DNA of 64,000 nucleotides from Persicaria tinctoria (taxonomy: Eukaryota > Streptophyta > Magnoliopsida > Caryophyllales > Polygonaceae). The stretch covers positions 33,563,475-33,627,474 of the forward strand of contig JBANSL010000009.1 in assembly GCA_037127255.1 (NCBI GenBank), in the 5' to 3' direction. Made by a program: the position numbers and the translations under genes. Numbering within the stretch: the stretch's first letter is position 1; every line of letters starts with the position of its first letter. A model generated the notes under the pieces. It was not told where the DNA came from, did no database searches, and saw only the letters and a program-made list of their open reading frames with translations. Below, one piece after another: positions 10,624 to 21,965 of this stretch.

Positions 10624-10990
10624 TTAGCCTCTCTTACGATGTCTTGAACTTGAGCATCGCGCTACCCCCGTCTGCATTTCATCGAACACCTTTTGCATCA
10701 CATGCACGACCATCCGCATTTCGCATGCATATTCACCAATTTCATCTCCAAAAACCGCCTGCAACCTATCAACTATACCTATCCTAGCATGAAGCTCGTG
10801 CCCAATTTCAATCGAATTGGAATCAATGTAGTAATTCAACAACTTTATATAAGTATTGACCATTATCTTCAAACCATGCACACTGAGCAACCTCATCCAG
10901 TGTGACAATTGTCTCACTAAAGCGACCAGATATCAAGAGAAAGCTCAATTAGGAACCGATGATTTCGATCTTTGGACACTTCCTGGTCAA
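10624..10990 (-). pseudogene. captured pentatricopeptide-repeat (PPR) gene fragment
   Basis: A minus-strand frame of about 97 codons contains LLNYYIDSNSIEIGHELHAR and ends near VFDEM. The pattern G-x-x-(L/I)HAR...VFDEM is typical of plant PLS-type PPR proteins, organelle RNA-binding factors. A second frame just upstream (minus strand, about 10920-10890) reads TIVTLDEVAQ, which suits the segment before it, so a frameshift separates them. The fragment lacks start, stop and most repeats. It lies within the Helitron boundaries, and Helitrons are known to pick up gene pieces. The PPR call is from motif recall, not from an alignment. Confidence 0.55.
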
Positions 10991-11993
10991 GCTCATCCAA
11001 TGTGACATTTTTTTTTAAATTTTCTTTCAAATAAATTAGTTAGGATATGATTTGTTTGTTTGGATATTCATTTGATAAGATCAAAATAAAATAAAATCTT
11101 ATCTTAACAAGTCATATCTATTTTGTTATTGAGATCCTCATCGATCTTCATTGGATAAGAATTAAAAATATAATATTAGATTTATTTAAAATATTTTACG
11201 GAGATACTGCAGATGATTTGGATAAATATATATCAATTCATTTAATTAAAAAAATATGCCAATATCCATTCATTCTTTTTCATTCATCTTAATATTAGAG
11301 CACATTAATTGTTAATCAAATGATTAATTAAATTAAATATATCCATCCGGAAAAAAAATCAAACAAAAAAATCTTCACGAAATCATAACTGGTTGTAAAA
11401 TCTCAAAATTTCCCCATAAAAGTTACTCCATATTGATATTCAATTATGAAGTTCTCTCTGCATTTGATTAATCAACCACATGTCTTATATTCAATAAAGA
11501 ATGAACAAAATGTGGAAGTAAATAACAATTAAATTATGGACGAAAGTCTATTGCATATTCAATCTATATTAGTTAATTTGTTAATCCGTTAAAATAACAA
11601 TTTTTAGATTATGGCCGAAATGTGATTAAGCGCACAGAGGAGCTAACTCAAGAGTCAAGAGCTCATGAGTTGTACATGGAGCCATATGAAAAGGGAAAGA
11701 AATAATGCATGTGACTCATATGACATGTAGATGAGTGTTTCTTTTACCCAAATGCTAGATCTTTTTTGTTTTTGAACTCGTGTATGTTTTGTTAAGTTGA
11801 TGTCGAACGATTGTGATGAGTAATGAATGTATGGTAGGTTTAATTTCGATAATAATAATAATAAATGAATAGTAGCCATATATGTTTTTTTTATGGACAT
11901 CACTTTATCTCATACAATTTGTTTTATAATTTTGAGGTGTTCTTAAGACATAAGAATTGAAAGCTAGAACATTTTCCTTTTTTTTTTCTAATT

Positions 11994-12380
11994 TTGAGAT
12001 ATTATAGATTTGGTTGTTGGTTGATTTAGATATTTATGAGATTCCATCCTTAATAATTATCTTTACAAATTAATTTAATTATCTTATTTTATTTTTATTT
12101 AAACGTTTATAAATTTAAAGTGAAATTCTTAAATTTATAAATTAAAAGTGAAATAATAATTTAACAATTAGTTGAGATATTATAGATTTGGTTGTTGGTT
12201 GGTTTAGATATTTCTTGAATCATAAGTCATAACCTTAATCACTATCTTTACCTGTTAATTTAATTATCTTATCTTATTTATCTTTAAACATTTATAAATT
12301 AAAAGTAAAGTTCTCAACATTTATAAATTAAAAGTGAAATTATAATTTAACAATCAGTTGAGATATTATAGATTTAGTTG
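11994..12380. repeat. tandem repeat, about 180-bp unit, two copies plus a partial
   Basis: Units start at 11994, 12173 and 12359 with TGAGATATTATAGATTTGGT. They are AT-rich, with ACAAT(T/C)AGT near the end of each. They lie inside the Helitron. Confidence 0.8.
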
Positions 12381-13292
12381 CACGGTATGTTTTCTAAATA
12401 TCTGTCGGATAATATTTAATTTATTTTTTTCTTTAACGAGTTAAATCTTACGAATATATACTTATATATTAATATATTTTTTTTGGTCAGGATATATTAA
12501 TATTTTTGGATGGTGGGAAAGGGAATAAAATTAAAAAAGACAATAGATAAATTGATAGAATTGAAATTTATTTAGATGAACTGATCAAATTAAAAGAGAT
12601 AATAGATAAATTGATAGAACTAATTTATTTAGATAAACTAATAAAGTTTCATATTAAGATTCATTTTAATTGTCAATAAAAAAATCAATAAATTATAAAT
12701 AATAAATAAAAGATTCATTTTAGTTGGAACCTATATCATAATATACAAAAATCAATGAGTAAATATCATAATATAATTAAAATTATATGAATACGATCCG
12801 TTAGTTATATAGAACTATCCATATAAAAACCTGCACATCTAAATAATATAAATTTATATGACACTCTAAAAAATCTATTAAAAATATAACTATAACTAAT
12901 TCATTTCTCCCATATAGGTGATGATTTTATAATTACGGGTGGTGAAGTGGATGTTCACCATGAATTACCATACATTATCAACATTATATTATTATATATT
13001 TCTCATATTCACTGTTTTTTAAATTATTTCAATTGTTTCTCAAATATTTCGTCAGTTTTAGTTTTTCCATATATTCTCTTATTCATGCATTTTGATTGAA
13101 GTCATTATATTTATTGGAATTATATTGACGATATCTTTGATTGTAATGCTTTAATTTTCTTATTATTTAACATTTTATTTTCTGTATCATTCTATATATT
13201 AGAAAATGCTAACTTTTAATTCATACATTACTAATATTTTTATATTGTAAATAATAAATGATATTATATACAATATATTTTGAAAGTAAGGT

Positions 13293-13319
13293 CCGTGCAA
13301 TGCACGGGTACTGAACTAG
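13293..13319 (+). repeat. Helitron 3' terminal hairpin and CTAG end
   Basis: A 7-bp inverted repeat (CCGTGCA/TGCACGG) with a minimal loop is followed by GTACTGAA and CTAG. This is the classic 3' termination signal for rolling-circle transposition. Confidence 0.8.
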
Positions 13320-14806
13320 TAAATAAATAAATACTTTGTAATAGATTTTGTAACCAAGACAGTAGATATATAAATATTTTGATTTGGAAAAGATTCCTAT
13401 AAATACAATGATTTAACATTCTTTTGAATATTTTATTGGGTTCATGTAATTGTATTTAGAGAAATATTTTTTTAACCGAATAAATAAATTAATACAACTT
13501 GAAATCATTTTATTTAATTTTTTGAAAATTTATAAATAAAGAAATTAGGATAAGCAAGTTGGAGGGAGGATGGACAAGGGGTGGGGATGATATACCTATC
13601 ATTTTCCCCTGCACAACAACAATCAATACTTCTTGGCTATATTTAGGATTTCATATATATCTCCAAAAACTATATCTTTGATATTAAACTTATTATTTGA
13701 TTTCCCTATATGTAAATATATTTGCAAATTGACCTGCTTCATGATTGATTCTATTGTATTCTAAATAAATAATTTATGTACAGAAAATGCAAGTGTTATA
13801 TATGTTATGCACTTATGAACTATTCTAAACAATCAATAAAACAATTAAAAAGAATCGAGGGTGTTTAACTGGTGTGAAGTAGATTAATTTCAGCAAACAA
13901 AGTTAGTGGGTTCCATAAAAACCTTCTTCTTGACTGTTATGTGTAGCCATCATAAATTAGTGGATTCCATTACCTACTACCCAAACATAACATAAATTAT
14001 TAGAAAAACAAATAAACAATGAAACTGAGGAAGCCAAATAATGGGAGAACCCATACAACACCAAGACATTAAAGGAAGCATAAACCGATTACCAAATCTA
14101 GACTAGGCAAGACCTTAGGAATCCTATGATTAAAAGCAAAATAAGAAGAAATAAGAAGTTGTTATGTGAGGGAAACAGTCCTACCAAGATAAATTAGGAG
14201 TACACAACAATCATAGAAACATTTAAAACATTACAATAAAAGACATTAGCATCCAACATAACAAGGGCTTGTAGGACACACATACCCAAGAAGTTTCAAA
14301 ATACAAGGCAACTAAAGGTTTTCGTAGACAAACTCAGGGACTGAATAACCTTTCTTTTAACAAAATAAAATGTCAATGACTAACCAAAAGCTAAAGACTA
14401 ATTGATTCCAAACTTCTAGTGTAGAAACCTTTAAACCTTGGAACCTTGGGAGTCAATATATTACCACATTCAGTCTCTTCATTGAAAGGCCTGAAGCTTC
14501 TTCACCTTTTTCTGCAACCTCTAAATCGTCTTTTTCTTCTCAAATCTTCCTCCTTTAGACCTTGTTTTTTTTCTTGTTTGTGCATCCCACTGAAGTGCAA
14601 CCTTCCATTACATATCTTACTGAAATGAACTTCACCCGGTTACACAACGGATGAAGATTGCCGAGGAAACATTGTAGCCCATCATTGTAGCCCATAAAAC
14701 ATAGTAGGATCAAACCAATACAACACACATTAAAATTGTCCAAACAACAGAATAAGATCAAACCAAACACACAAAGAACCATAACAAACAAAGCTTAAAT
14801 ATAAGT
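13320..14806. other. AT-rich CACTA 1 interior without a recognised gene
   Basis: I see only short open frames and no domain or repeat I recognise. The right part (about 14400-14800) may be the 3' UTR of the Agenet gene on the minus strand. Confidence 0.4.
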
Positions 14807-15420
14807 TTATTGTAGCATGAAGCGGCAGTGCGGCTGAGTAGACCATCTACATTCAATCCATTCCAAGTGTGGGCGCATTTTGAAGGTACGATACATATGA
14901 GTATGCCCGGTCAGTGGGAAGTGAACCTCGAAACTTCTGTCGCCTCCTCCCCAGACCACATCTATCACCCGACCAGACCAATACCCATAAAGGGCTCTAC
15001 AATCCACTCGGTCCCCCCTCTGATAGGCTTCGTAGGCCACATGAGGTGGACGTGGACGGATTCGACCAACCTGCACTACTTCCATTAGAGGTCCTCGACT
15101 CATGTTGTCTTGGAGGGTTATGAATTCCACTTCGTAGTGGGTGAGATCCACTCGACGTGTAATAGTGGCCTCATAAAACGACCCCAACAAACCATTTTCT
15201 GCACCAATGATCTCCACCTGGGCACCTGGATTGTATGTTGGGAGTGGCTGTGGTCCTGCATGAAATCAATAAACACATTAATATAATCACACACATTGCA
15301 AAATATGGCTCAACAAAAAAAATTAAGTGGCTCACTTGGATTTTCTGAGCCGTCGTCAGAGCTATCTGAATTGATAATGATGGGTTCACGGCGAGGAGGG
15401 CGGTGAGATGATGATGCCAT
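14807..15420 (-). CDS. tandem Agenet (Tudor-like) domain protein, two exons, inside CACTA 1
   Basis: Read on the minus strand, exon 1 is 15420-15336 and exon 2 is 15255-14807. They join across an 80-bp intron with GT-AG ends (CCAA|GTGAGC...TTTCATGCAG|GACC) to give 177 uninterrupted residues. Exon 1 gives a Ser/Asp-rich N-terminus. Exon 2 carries two Agenet units: about residues 41-100 (VEIIG..ENGLLGSFYEATI, YEVEF, RIRPRPP) and about 105-168 (RGDRVDCRALYGYWSGRV, FEVHFPLTG, MRPHLEW). Plant Agenet proteins read histone marks or bridge chromatin and transport; the function here is unknown. It lies 1.3 kb before the TNP2 remnant and on the opposite strand. It may be a captured host gene or a cargo gene of the transposon. 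Confidence 0.82.
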
Positions 15421-15493
15421 TTGTTTGAGGGAGAGAATATAATGGTAAGGATGGAAGATAATGGATGGATAGATATATATTATGAAGGGGTAG

Positions 15494-15503
15494 CATATAT
15501 AAG
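15494..15503 (-). promoter_or_regulatory. TATA box of the Agenet gene
   Basis: On the minus strand CTTATATATG lies about 75 bp before the ATG, followed by a CT-rich leader, a plausible core promoter. Confidence 0.55.
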
Positions 15504-15599
15504 GGGTATCGATGGGTGTTGATTGCATCCCACTATTCAACATGTGATCTTCACTTTTTTGGAAAATTGTCTCATTTACTGTCACACTCAATTTTTTTT

Positions 15600-16740
15600 G
15601 GAAATAATGAAAAAAAGACCAAAATCAGTGAATAAAGGAAGAAAGCCAGTTGCTGTAACACTGATGGTTTTTGGAAATAATGAAAGAAACTTGTCTCTTG
15701 TCTTTTTTGCTGATGGTTTTGTCGAAAATTCAGACCTGCCGAAAACAGTAGAAACCTTGGCTTTTTTCTGGGAAAATCAAAGTTACTTTTAGCTGATGGC
15801 TATGTGAAAAAATGACACAAAGTGTGGACAACAATAGCTGCTGCTTTATGTGACAAGTCTCATCTTATGTGTTGTTCTTTTCTTTTGTACAGTAGTGTCA
15901 AGGTGAAAGTGTATATATAAAAGACTATTTTACTACTCTTAACATCACTTGAGTTATGTTTTTGTTATTAAGAAAACCCAAATGCAGATTATATATATTT
16001 ATGCTTAAAAGTATATATAAAAGACTTTAATTTAATTTAATAAATAAATTTAAAAATACATTTACAGTTTAAATTTATAACGACATTGTGTAGCACAAAT
16101 ATATTATAAATGATTCTTAGAAAATCTTGAATATAATTTATGAAAAGCATAAGTTAAGTAACTCTAAATAATACTTAGATAATAATCTTTTTGTTTTGAA
16201 ATGCACAACAATATCACTTATTAAAAAAAGGCATAACAATATCACTTGTTAAAAAATATTATAAATGATTCTTTGAAATAAAGAAAGAAAGACAAAAAAC
16301 AGTGAATAAAGGAAGAAAGACAGTTGCTGTAAGAGTTGCTGTAAGACAGATGGTTTTCGAAAATAATGAAAGAAAGACCCAAAAGCAGTTGAAGGCATGG
16401 GTTATAATCCTAATATTTCAGAAAGACCAACCAAGTGAAAAACGCATGCTTTTATGCAAACTTTTTTTTTCTGGAAAATTGGATTGCTTTTATGCAAACT
16501 TGTCTTTTACTTTACTGACATAGATTCTCTACCACTTAACACTTATGCTTTTTATGTGATGCTTTTGTTGAAAAATGACCTCCAAGATCAAAAAGCAGAA
16601 GCAACCATCTAATATTATGGAAATAATGAAAGAAAATTGTATTTTGTCTTTTTTTGTTGACGGTTTTCTGAAAAATTCAGACATGCCCAAAACAGTAGCA
16701 ACCTTGCCTATTTTCTGGGAAAAACAAAGTTACTTATAAT
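15600..16740 (+). repeat. dispersed direct repeats upstream of the TNP2 remnant
   Basis: A block of about 120 bp at about 15670-15790 (GGAAATAATGAAAGAAA ... AAAACAGTAG(A/C)AACCTTG ... AAAGTTACTT) recurs at about 16615-16740. Related words (AGTGAATAAAGGAAGAAAG, CAGTTGCTGTAA) occur at about 15625 and 16300. They look like duplicated pieces of one non-coding segment. The N-terminal coding part of TNP2 expected here is absent. Confidence 0.65.
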
Positions 16741-16744
16741 TGAT

Positions 16745-18450
16745 TTAGGATTCACATACACAACCGTGGATGCTTGCCCCAATAGTTTTATGCTATTTCG
16801 AAAGGAAGATGCAGACCTTGACGAATGTCTAGTGTGCAACACATCTCGCCGGAGGAAAACAGTTGGGACACGCAGAGCTGCAAAGCAAGCTAGATACTTC
16901 CCGCTCAAACCACATTTACAAAGGCTATTTGCAACAACACGCTCAGCTACCCTCATGAAATGACATGAATTGAATCGTGTGGATGATGGTGTGTATAGGC
17001 ATCCAGCGGACTCTCCTGCATGGAAGCAACTTGATGTGAAACACCCGAGTTTTGCTGCTAATCCTCGTAATGTACCACTAGGTATTGCCTCCGATGGATT
17101 TAATCCATTTGGAAATCAAAATGTTGCTGATAGTACATGGCCGGTTATCATAGTTCCATATAATTTGCCTCCAATGTACATCTTGAAGCAACCATACATA
17201 TATCTTTCTGTGCTTATTGACGGACCAAAAGGACCTGGTGATAAGATAGATGTGTATTTGGAACCCTTAATTGAAGAGTTGATGGAGCTGTGGGAAGTAG
17301 GTGTACAAACATTTGATTCTTCCACCAATCAAATGTTTCAAATGCGTGTTGCATTGTTGTGGACTATCAATGACTTTCTAGCATATGCAAATTTATCTGG
17401 ATGGAGTACTAAAGGTGAATATGGGTGTTCGAATTGCAACATAAGGCCAGGGGCAACATATTTAAAAGCAAGCCACAACTGGTCTTATGGAAAGAGTAGG
17501 AGGTATTTGCCTTATGATCACAAGTACCGGAGAGATGCGAGGTCCTTCTATATTGGACGTGAACCTCCTGTTGCCCCTCATAGAATGAGTGGGGATGAAG
17601 TTCTTGCACAACTTGACTTTTTCAATGTCATTACTTAATACAAAAGGGAGGACATAATCTTGAGACAACTCATGGGGCCTGAGAAACCGGAAAAGGATCC
17701 CAAAAAAAAAACACCATAATTGGAAGAAAAAAGCATCTTCTTCGATCTACCTTATTGGAAAGACGAAATGCTACCCCATAGCATAGACGCCATGCATGTC
17801 GAGAAGAATTTTGATGAAAATGTTCTCCATACCATAATGGGAGTTGTAGTTGGAGATCATATGTGTACACCTACACTACTTATTGAATAATTTCAACTAC
17901 CTTGGTCCTGATTGTAGCTTTATAAAATAAGTTCAAGGAGCATTACAGGCAGGGGATGTGGCCATACCGAAGGACATTATCGCTTTGTCTTTCCCTCCTT
18001 CTCCTTCAGCAAAAAGGCTAACCTCATACACCTCCAACAGTTATGTATTTCGTGTTAAAAGTGTGGATAACAAAAGAACAAGGCGAAACTCCGTGGTGTA
18101 TTTAGAAGGCGATCATATATCATATTATGGGAAGTTAACTGATATTATCAAGGTTACATACTCCGTAGATTTCAATTATGTGCTATTTAGGTGTGAGTGG
18201 GCACATCCTTCAACCGGTGTGAAGTTGGACCCCTTTAACTTCACTTTAGTAAACTTCTGAAGATTGTTATACCCTTATGATCGGGTTGGGGATGAGCCTT
18301 TTATCTTGGCATCTCAAGCACGACAAGTATGGTATAACCCGGATCCTTTTGGGCAAGGGTGACTTAATGTTGGAGAAGTGGAATCCAAATAGTACTCCTA
18401 CTTAGATGAGGAGGGTGTGGATGTTGATGATGAGTTAGATGGCGAGGCTT
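16745..18450 (+). pseudogene. CACTA TNP2-like (Transposase_21 family) transposase remnant
   Basis: Pieces in order: DACPNSFMLFRKEDADLDEC (about 16766-16830); RVDDGVYRHPADSPAWKQLD and the conserved core LNPRNVPLGIASDGFNPFG-type block with PYNLPPMYILKQPYIYLSVL (16970-17638); a frameshifted LPYWKDEMLPHSIDAMHVEK segment (about 17740-17810); and a DUF4216-like C-terminal domain, YYGKLTDIIKVTYSVDFNYVLF...GVKLDPFNFTLVNF (17958-18260). An in-frame TGA at 16962-16964 stands where the family has Trp (TGG to TGA). The N-terminus and the segment between the core and DUF4216 are missing. TNP2-type proteins cut the CACTA ends; this copy cannot work. Family assignment is confident from several conserved blocks. 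Confidence 0.9.
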
Positions 18451-18579
18451 AGTAGGAGGTTATAGTTCTCACCATAACAATTTTCAAGTATTCAAAAAAT
18501 GCCCTATTTTAATTTACATAAAACTGATGCCTCTTTCTATTGCTAAATTTTAGCAAGACTAATTTCCCTTTTCATATAG

Positions 18580-19449
18580 GTGACCATGAAGAAACGAAAG
18601 GGTGGACCCGGTAGACCGCGAACAATGTATGAGTTCTTACTTGCTTCTAGATCATCTGCTGCTCATAACTCTTCCTCTTCGCAGTCCTCACAAGCTCCTG
18701 TTCATAGCTCTTCCTCATCTGCTGCTCATAGCTTAGTTGCCGCTAGTGTTACAAATCTAGCTATAGCTCCTGTTCCTCCACAACAATTGCAAGCATCAAT
18801 GACTCAGTCTGGGAGTCCTTTGGAATCAAGTATGTTACATTATAGTAAGTGTTTCGATGATAACATGAACATGTAGTTTATATTATAGATGATAGGTTCC
18901 TACTTTACCAGATATTATTCTTAATCATCATATCCAAGTCAGGTATTTCTGTAAATGCTGACCATGCTATCATGGAAATCTAACCTCTATTATTCCCTTG
19001 CATTCCGTACAAACATTCAAAATATCTATGTTTGAAGGTGACCAACAACAAGGCAATATTAGAGGCCACAATAAGGGTCTACCCGGGTGGAACACATGAG
19101 GTAAATTTGCAGTGGAATTCAATGAGATGTTCCAGCCAGTAGGAGAAAATGCGAAACTGTTGAAGTTTCAGCTAGAGATTATAGTGCGCGATGGTCATAA
19201 GCTTCTGTTGACTAATCTTGAGTGGTCATTTGTTGATAAGTCTATCAAAGAACGCATATGGGAAGAATTTCAGATGACATCTTAATTTATAGAATTCTCT
19301 TACGTGATTCCTCTTAAAAGGGTTTGTTATTCCTAAAGGATTTTTTTATATTTGTCTTCGTTTATTTTTCTTACAAACCCTTGATTTGTACAATAGCTTA
19401 AATTTCTGCATCTGAAGATATTTTTACAGTAGCTTTTATGCATAATTTT
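18580..19449 (+). pseudogene. CACTA TNPA-like (Transposase_24 family) gene, 5' part
   Basis: A frame at 18580-18876 begins MKKRKGGPGRPRTMYEFL and is Ser/Ala/Gln-rich, as are TNPA-like N-termini. A second coding segment at about 19070-19285 contains FQPVGENAKLLKFQLEIIV and LEWSFVDKSIKERIWEEFQ, the region before the conserved SCNSMWKDFK block. Copia C is inserted just after this, in what appears to be an intron, and the gene resumes at 36252. TNPA-type proteins bind the subterminal repeats and assist the transposase. Confidence 0.75.
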
Positions 19450-20497
19450 TGAAGGATCGATAACGTAAAACAAAGTAATATAGAAATACTCTAGAAGGGG
19501 GGTTGAATAGAGTATGTCGGATTTTTGCAGATAATCTCAAGACTTTTGAAGCACTTGCAAAACCCTTTGAGATTAGACGTAATTCTTTCTTCTGGCAAAC
19601 CCGAATCACAACAGAGTTATACAATTCGAAACAAGTGTGGAAATATGGTAAAACAATAAGTAAAGGACGCAACGAATTGTTAACGAGCTTCGGAACGAAC
19701 TTGGCCTACGTCCCCGCCTAGGGTTCTTCCACAACCCTAGGATTCAACCGGCTTTTATTGATTGACAAGACTTAGGATCCTAATAGCTCACCGAGAAGCC
19801 TCTCTCCTATACAATTGCAATCTAGTCAACTCACGTTCCCTTGGAGTCCTAGACCAATCTAGAAGAGCCCCACCTTACACTTAGTGAATCAATCGCCTAG
19901 TGTCCACTTCATGAGTTATAAACTCTCGAGTATAACACTCTCTCAGAAATATATCCTATAAGCTCACTGTGTAACTCCCAAATGCTTTGAAACAAAATAT
20001 AAGAGTCTTAAGAACAAGCAGAGAGAGAACACGAAGAAGAGAGAAGTATGCTTGAAGACTGAGTGCGAAGTAGAGCGTTGATGTGTAAGAATTCGTCCGT
20101 CTTCCTTCTCTTCTTCATCTCTTTTATATAGTGAAGATCATCGGCGCCACTTGAGGAAGTAATCTTCTCCAACGGCTAACTTGGATTATGGCTTGCAGGT
20201 GGATCTTTGAGATCTTCTAAACTGGGAAACTCTGAAGCCACAATCTTTCCGATTTTATTCTCCACGTTATTCAGCCTAAGGAAGGGGATGTTATTCGAAA
20301 AGCTTCCTGAAATGTTAGTGCATATGTAATAATATCTGGAAGCATATAATAACATATAATAATATTCGGATATAATGTAATAAAGTATAGGTTTTGTGTT
20401 TCGTTAACACAGTTGTAGCTTCAAGACCTTTGACACAAACTGTCTGTCAAAGCCTTTGAAACTAATTCCAATTTTCATCAAGGGAGTGGAGTTATCA
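19450..20497 (-). repeat. 3' LTR of copia C
   Basis: Begins TGAAGGATCGATAACG and ends GAGTTATCA on the plus strand. The neighbouring ATCTCCCCCTTGATG is the complement of a polypurine tract. It lacks about 25 bp present in the other LTR (near 35600-35625). Confidence 0.9.
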
Positions 20498-21067
20498 ATC
20501 TCCCCCTTGATGAAACACAAAACCTGTGCATCCCTGTAACTTAGTCAAGCAAATATATCATAAGCAAAATCGGACTAAGTACCTGCATGGGTTAGACGAA
20601 AGTTGGATCAAAAGTTTTCAAAGACAACGAGAAACATCCAACAAGGTAAAACAAAACAAGGTCTTCCAAGACCATTGGTTCACAACAGTTTTAAAGCCTA
20701 AACCATCAATCAAACCATCTCCCCCTTTTTGTCTTTCAACAAAGGCAGGAGCGTGAAGATAGTCACCAAAAAATGAAATTTTAAAAAGATACTTTCAATT
20801 CTTAAAGGCAAGAAAAGATTTATCCGATTTTAAAATAATTTCCACAAATAAACTATACTCAGATAAAATAAAAAGATTTTTCCGAAAATAAAATAGGTAA
20901 CATATAAAGAAGGTTAATATCCATTAAAAATATATTTATCTAATAAGATATCAACCAAATATCTGATCCGTTATATGTACTCTACTGTTCAGTTCACAAC
21001 CTTTCAAATGAGGTTCAAGGATCTTGACACCGAGTAGAATTTTTCTTTCGTAAAGGGAAAGCTACCC
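20498..21067 (-). other. copia C polypurine tract and 3' non-coding region
   Basis: The polypurine tract on the minus strand is AAGGGGGAGAT, touching the LTR. The rest is AT-rich non-coding DNA between the end of pol and the LTR. Confidence 0.7.
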
Positions 21068-21965
21068 CTACGAAAGTGCATCCCTATTAAGCATTCCAAT
21101 CTCACGTCTAATGAAGGTGAACCTGTCCTCTGCCAAAGGCTTAGTAAAAATGTCAGCCCATTGATAATCAGTTGAAATAAAAGATATGGACACATCACCA
21201 TTTTCGACATGGTCTCTAATGAAATGATGCCTTACATCAATATGTTTGGTCCTTGAATGCTGAACATGATTCTTTGTGATTGATATGGCACTTGTATTGC
21301 CATACTTAATGGGAATACCTTTGAGGTTGATGCCATGATCTCTCATTTGTTGAGCTATCCAAAGGATTTGGGAGCAACATGCTCCAGCTGCTATGTATTC
21401 GACTTCAGCAGTGGATAGAGCAATTGAGTTTTGTTTCTTTGAATGCCAACTGATCAAGGATGCTCCTAAGAATTGGCAACATCCTGATGTGCTGTTCCTA
21501 TCAACCTTATAGCCTGCAAAATCTGCATCAGAATACTCGATTAATGTAAAATCTTTTTGCTTTGGGTACCATAAGCCAAGCTCCTTAGTGCCATTGAGAG
21601 ATCGAAAGATCCTCTTCACAGCTACGAGGTGAGATTCTTTAGGATCAGCTTGAGACCTAGCACACATGCAAACACTAAACATGATGTCAGGTCTACTAGC
21701 CGTAAGATATAATAAAGATCCAATCATTCCTCGATACTCCTTTTGATTGACACTCTTCCCAGTCTTGTCTTGATCTAGAGAAAATGTTGAGCTCATGGGT
21801 GTCTTGGCTGCATTGGATTGATCTATCTTGAACTTCTTCAAGAGATCCTTATTGTTCTTGCTTTGGTTGAAAAAGATCCCTTTCTTGGATTGATAAACTT
21901 GTAATCCCAAAAAGAAGTTGAGTTCACCCATCAAGCTCATCTCAAATTCACTCTTGATTGTAGCC
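21068..21965 (-). pseudogene. copia C reverse transcriptase C-terminus and RNase H
   Basis: On the minus strand this reads SEFEMSLMGELNFFLGLQVYQ, then YRGMIGSLLYLTASRPDIMF, then the RNase H block (YSDADFAG, SGCCQFLGASLISWHSKKQ, LSTAEVEYIA, HIDVRHHFIRDHV) and IFTKPLAEDRF. The frame is open for about 300 codons to its stop at 21068. It is cut at its N-terminal side by gypsy B at 21966. Any residues read upstream of that point are LTR sequence of gypsy B, not part of this gene. Confidence 0.92.

Larger units (their letters stand above)
8799..13319 (+). mobile_element. Helitron (non-autonomous, about 4.5 kb) nested in CACTA 1
   Basis: The right end has the Helitron signature: a GC-rich hairpin CCGTGCA-A-TGCACGG (13293-13307) followed nine bases later by terminal CTAG (13316-13319) and a host T. 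The proposed left end is TC at 8799 after a host A, followed by TACTAAAGGAGAAG. An alternative start near 9230 exists, because TACTAAAGAAGAAGTAC occurs again at 9259 and 9735. There is no Rep/helicase frame, so it depends on another copy. It contains a captured PPR-like fragment on the minus strand. Confidence 0.72.

Noticed and set aside
14446..14791. Small frames on both strands left of the Agenet gene
   Set aside because: Short, hydrophobic and without domain matches. More likely UTR or intergenic DNA.
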